Shown here one piece after another: positions 4,659-7,209 of a stretch of 7,209 nt of DNA. Position numbers and translations under genes: made by a program. The notes beneath the pieces are model-generated. The model worked only from the letters and a program-made list of their open reading frames with translations, made no database searches and was not told the origin of the DNA. Positions within the stretch are counted from its first letter, which is position 1. Every line of letters begins with the position of its first letter. Origin of the DNA: Sphingobacterium thalpophilum (GTDB lineage Bacteria > Bacteroidota > Bacteroidia > Flavobacteriales > Flavobacteriaceae); contig CALQBR020000060.1 in the NCBI GenBank assembly GCA_943328865.2, forward strand, positions 1-7,209, given 5' to 3'.

Positions 4659-7209
4659 ATGAACTTAAATAATTTCACCATTAAATCTCAGGAAGCCATT
4701 CAGCAAGCGCAACAAATTGCACAAGGGTCAGGTCAACAACAAATTGAAAACGAACACCTCTTTAAAGGCATTTTAGAAGTGGATGAAAATGTTGGCCCAT
4801 TCCTATTGAAAAAACTAAATGTAAATATAACGCTGCTCAAACAAATTCTAGACAGCACCATTCAAAGTTTTCCGAAAGTTTCCGGTGGAGAGCTGATGTT
4901 ATCCCGTGAGACTAACAATTCCTTATTAGAAGCCAATACAATTGCAAAAAAAATGACCGATGAATACGTTTCCATCGAACATTTAATCATAGCCATATTT
5001 AAATCCAAAAGCAAAATTGCACAAATATTAAAAGACCAAGGGGTAAACGAGAAAGGATTGCAAATGGCAGTTACCGAATTGCGAAAAGGCGAAAGAGTAA
5101 CCTCTGCAAGTGCAGAAGATACTTATAATACTTTAAACAAATATGCCAAAAATCTCAACGAAATGGCGAGAAACGGGAAACTTGATCCTGTAATAGGACG
5201 TGATGAGGAAATCCGTCGGGTATTACAAATATTAACCAGACGTACCAAAAACAATCCAATGCTTGTTGGAGAACCGGGGGTGGGTAAAACAGCAATCGCT
5301 GAAGGATTGGCTCACCGAATTGTAGATGGTGATGTGCCTGATAATTTAAAAGACAAAATTATTTTCTCACTTGATATGGGAGCCTTAATTGCAGGTGCTA
5401 AATACAAAGGAGAATTTGAGGAACGACTAAAATCAGTGGTTAAAGAAGTAACAGCTGCCGAAGGTGATATCGTCCTATTCATAGATGAAATCCACACGCT
5501 TGTTGGTGCTGGAGGTGGTGAAGGCGCGATGGATGCAGCAAATATTTTAAAACCTGCCTTGGCTCGTGGGGAACTTCGTGCCATTGGAGCTACTACATTG
5601 GATGAATACCAAAAATATTTTGAAAAAGACAAAGCTTTGGAACGCCGTTTCCAAAAAATAATGGTGGAAGAGCCCGACACTGAAAGTGCCATTTCCATTT
5701 TACGAGGTATTAAAGAAAAGTACGAAACCCATCATAAAGTTCAGATTAAAGATGAAGCAATTATTGCAGCTGTCGAATTGTCCCAGCGCTATATTTCCAA
5801 TCGTTTTCTTCCTGACAAAGCTATTGATTTGATGGACGAAGCAGCTTCTAAATTGCGAATGGAAATCAATTCCAAACCAGAAGAACTCGATGTTTTGGAT
5901 AGAAAAATCATGCAGTTGGAAATTGAAATAGAAGCCATTAAAAGGGAAAAAGACGAAAATAAATTAAAAAGTCTTGGGTTGGATTTAGCCAATTTAAAAG
6001 AGGAACGCAATGAATTATATGCTAAATGGAAATCTGAAAAAGATGTAGTTGATACCATCCAAGCCATAAAAACAGAAATTGAAGATTTTAAATATGAAGC
6101 CGAGCGTGCCGAGCGTGATGGAGATTACGGTAAAGTAGCTGAAATACGTTACGGAAAAATTAAAGACGCCCAAGAAAAATTAGCCGTATTATTGAAACAA
6201 TTACAAGAAAACCAATCGGGAACTTCATTGATAAAAGAGGAAGTAACCCGAGAAGATATTGCAGAAGTAGTCGCTAAATGGACTGGAATTCCTGTAATGA
6301 AAATGCTTCAGGGTGAAAGAGAGAAACTCTTAAAATTAGAAGATGAATTGCACAGAAGGGTCGTTGGACAAGAAGAAGCCATCGGGGCAATCAGCGACGC
6401 GGTAAGAAGAAGCCGTGCTGGATTGCAAGATATGAAGAAACCGGTAGGTACCTTTCTTTTTCTAGGAACTACGGGGGTAGGAAAAACCGAATTAGCAAAA
6501 GCCTTAGCCGAATATTTATTCGATGACGAAAATGCAATGACACGAATTGATATGAGTGAATATCAAGAACGCCATAGCGTGAGTCGATTAGTCGGCGCAC
6601 CTCCAGGATATGTAGGATATGATGAAGGAGGACAGTTGACCGAAGCCGTTCGCAGAAAACCTTATTCCGTAGTGTTACTCGATGAAATTGAAAAGGCACA
6701 TCCAGATACTTTCAATATTTTATTGCAAGTATTAGATGAAGGACGTTTAACGGATAATAAAGGACGTTTGGCTGACTTTAAAAATACGATTATCATTATG
6801 ACGTCTAATATTGGGAGTCAGATTATTCAAGAAAAATTTGAAAATGCTAAAGGAAATATCGAAAGCATTACTGAAGTAGCAAAAATGGAAGTTTTAGGCT
6901 TATTAAAACAAACCGTCCGTCCCGAATTTATCAATCGAATTGATGAGATTGTAATGTTTACCCCTCTTACCAATAAAAACATTCAACGTATTGTAGAATT
7001 ACAATTAAAATCGGTAACTAAAATGTTAGCGCATCAAAATATCACAATGGATGCTTCATCGGAAGCTATTCAATATTTATCCGAAAAAGGATATGACCCA
7101 CAATTTGGAGCACGACCTGTAAAACGTGTGATTCAAAGAGAAGTACTAAATGAACTCTCCAAAGAAATATTAGCGGGTACACTAAAAACAGATAGTATCA
7201 TTTTAATTG
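4659..7209 (+). CDS. clpB: ATP-dependent disaggregase ClpB (3' end outside the window)
   Basis: The frame is open from ATG 4659 to the window edge: 850 complete codons with no stop. Bacterial ClpB is about 855-870 residues, so only about 10-20 are missing. ClpB is a cytoplasmic hexameric Hsp100 that threads aggregated proteins through its pore and works with DnaK. Domains in order: Clp N-domain (about 1-145); AAA1 with Walker A GEPGVGKT (K210), pore-loop Y249 (AKYKGEFEERL), Walker B FIDE (E277) and arginine fingers R329/R330; coiled-coil M domain (about 406-525), the DnaK contact and the mark that separates ClpB from ClpA/ClpC; AAA2 with GTTGVGKT (K609), pore-loop Y651 (PPGYVGYDEGG), Walker B LLDE (E676), arginine finger R760 and sensor-2 R819 (GARPVKR). 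All catalytic residues are present. The leader is AT-rich with no Shine-Dalgarno sequence. The start agrees with family length: Walker A and B residues in both ATPase domains fall two positions before those of E. coli ClpB. Confidence 0.97.
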   Translation, partial: MNLNNFTIKSQEAIQQAQQIAQGSGQQQIENEHLFKGILEVDENVGPFLLKKLNVNITLLKQILDSTIQSFPKVSGGELMLSRETNNSLLEANTIAKKMTDEYVSIEHLIIAIFKSKSKIAQILKDQGVNEKGLQMAVTELRKGERVTSASAEDTYNTLNKYAKNLNEMARNGKLDPVIGRDEEIRRVLQILTRRTKNNPMLVGEPGVGKTAIAEGLAHRIVDGDVPDNLKDKIIFSLDMGALIAGAKYKGEFEERLKSVVKEVTAAEGDIVLFIDEIHTLVGAGGGEGAMDAANILKPALARGELRAIGATTLDEYQKYFEKDKALERRFQKIMVEEPDTESAISILRGIKEKYETHHKVQIKDEAIIAAVELSQRYISNRFLPDKAIDLMDEAASKLRMEINSKPEELDVLDRKIMQLEIEIEAIKREKDENKLKSLGLDLANLKEERNELYAKWKSEKDVVDTIQAIKTEIEDFKYEAERAERDGDYGKVAEIRYGKIKDAQEKLAVLLKQLQENQSGTSLIKEEVTREDIAEVVAKWTGIPVMKMLQGEREKLLKLEDELHRRVVGQEEAIGAISDAVRRSRAGLQDMKKPVGTFLFLGTTGVGKTELAKALAEYLFDDENAMTRIDMSEYQERHSVSRLVGAPPGYVGYDEGGQLTEAVRRKPYSVVLLDEIEKAHPDTFNILLQVLDEGRLTDNKGRLADFKNTIIIMTSNIGSQIIQEKFENAKGNIESITEVAKMEVLGLLKQTVRPEFINRIDEIVMFTPLTNKNIQRIVELQLKSVTKMLAHQNITMDASSEAIQYLSEKGYDPQFGARPVKRVIQREVLNELSKEILAGTLKTDSIILI

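Noticed and set aside
5163..5165. Internal ATG (Met169) as a start for a short ClpB lacking its N-domain
   Set aside because: E. coli makes such a form from a codon near residue 149, but here Met169 lies at the beginning of AAA1 with no start signal around it, so there is no support beyond the codon itself.
5312..6699. Minus-strand open frames of 76-128 codons
   Set aside because: They lie opposite clpB, whose plus-strand frame carries every expected motif. The Ser/Phe-rich antisense products are typical of reverse-strand shadows.

Overview
The window looks like chromosomal DNA from a member of the Bacteroidota, most likely a flavobacterium. The sequence is AT-rich. One protein ends in a type IX secretion (T9SS) type A sorting domain. 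A YtxJ-family bacilliredoxin implies bacillithiol chemistry. Secreted proteins have short signal peptides ending before Gln, starts lack Shine-Dalgarno sequences, and the ClpB sequence has a Bacteroidota-like GTTGVGKT second Walker A motif. The genus is an inference.

Layout. Five genes lie on the minus strand and one on the plus strand. At 13-1717 three small genes are packed head to tail with 6 and 10 nt gaps, read from right to left. The first is a secreted ankyrin-repeat protein (1205-1717), the second a secreted DOMON-domain protein with a T9SS sorting tail (419-1198), and the third a membrane-anchored OB-fold protein of the tRNA_anti-like type (13-408). They look like one transcription unit of the cell envelope. 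A 95 nt gap separates them from a large B12-binding-type radical SAM protein (1813-4008, possibly from 4029), which has a CX4CX2C cluster motif and no ATG start. Upstream of that is ytxJ (4147-4539), a small monothiol thioredoxin-fold protein. Divergent from ytxJ, across 119 nt, clpB (4659 to the window end) encodes the Hsp100 disaggregase. It is intact in frame for 850 codons and cut off about 10-20 residues before its expected C-terminus.

How they may work together. ytxJ and clpB share a divergent intergenic region and both belong to protein-stress biology (thiol repair and disaggregation), but no shared regulator is visible. The ankyrin-DOMON-OB cluster is the most open-ended part. The DOMON domain keeps Met and His residues placed like the heme ligands of known DOMON cytochromes, and extracytoplasmic ankyrin proteins are known partners of heme enzymes in other bacteria, so a heme-related envelope function is a testable idea. 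The radical SAM enzyme has no pathway genes beside it and its substrate cannot be named.

No RNA gene, mobile element, CRISPR array or long repeat was seen. No stretch above 300 bases lacks a gene. I do not see a clear new multi-gene defence or biosynthetic system here.
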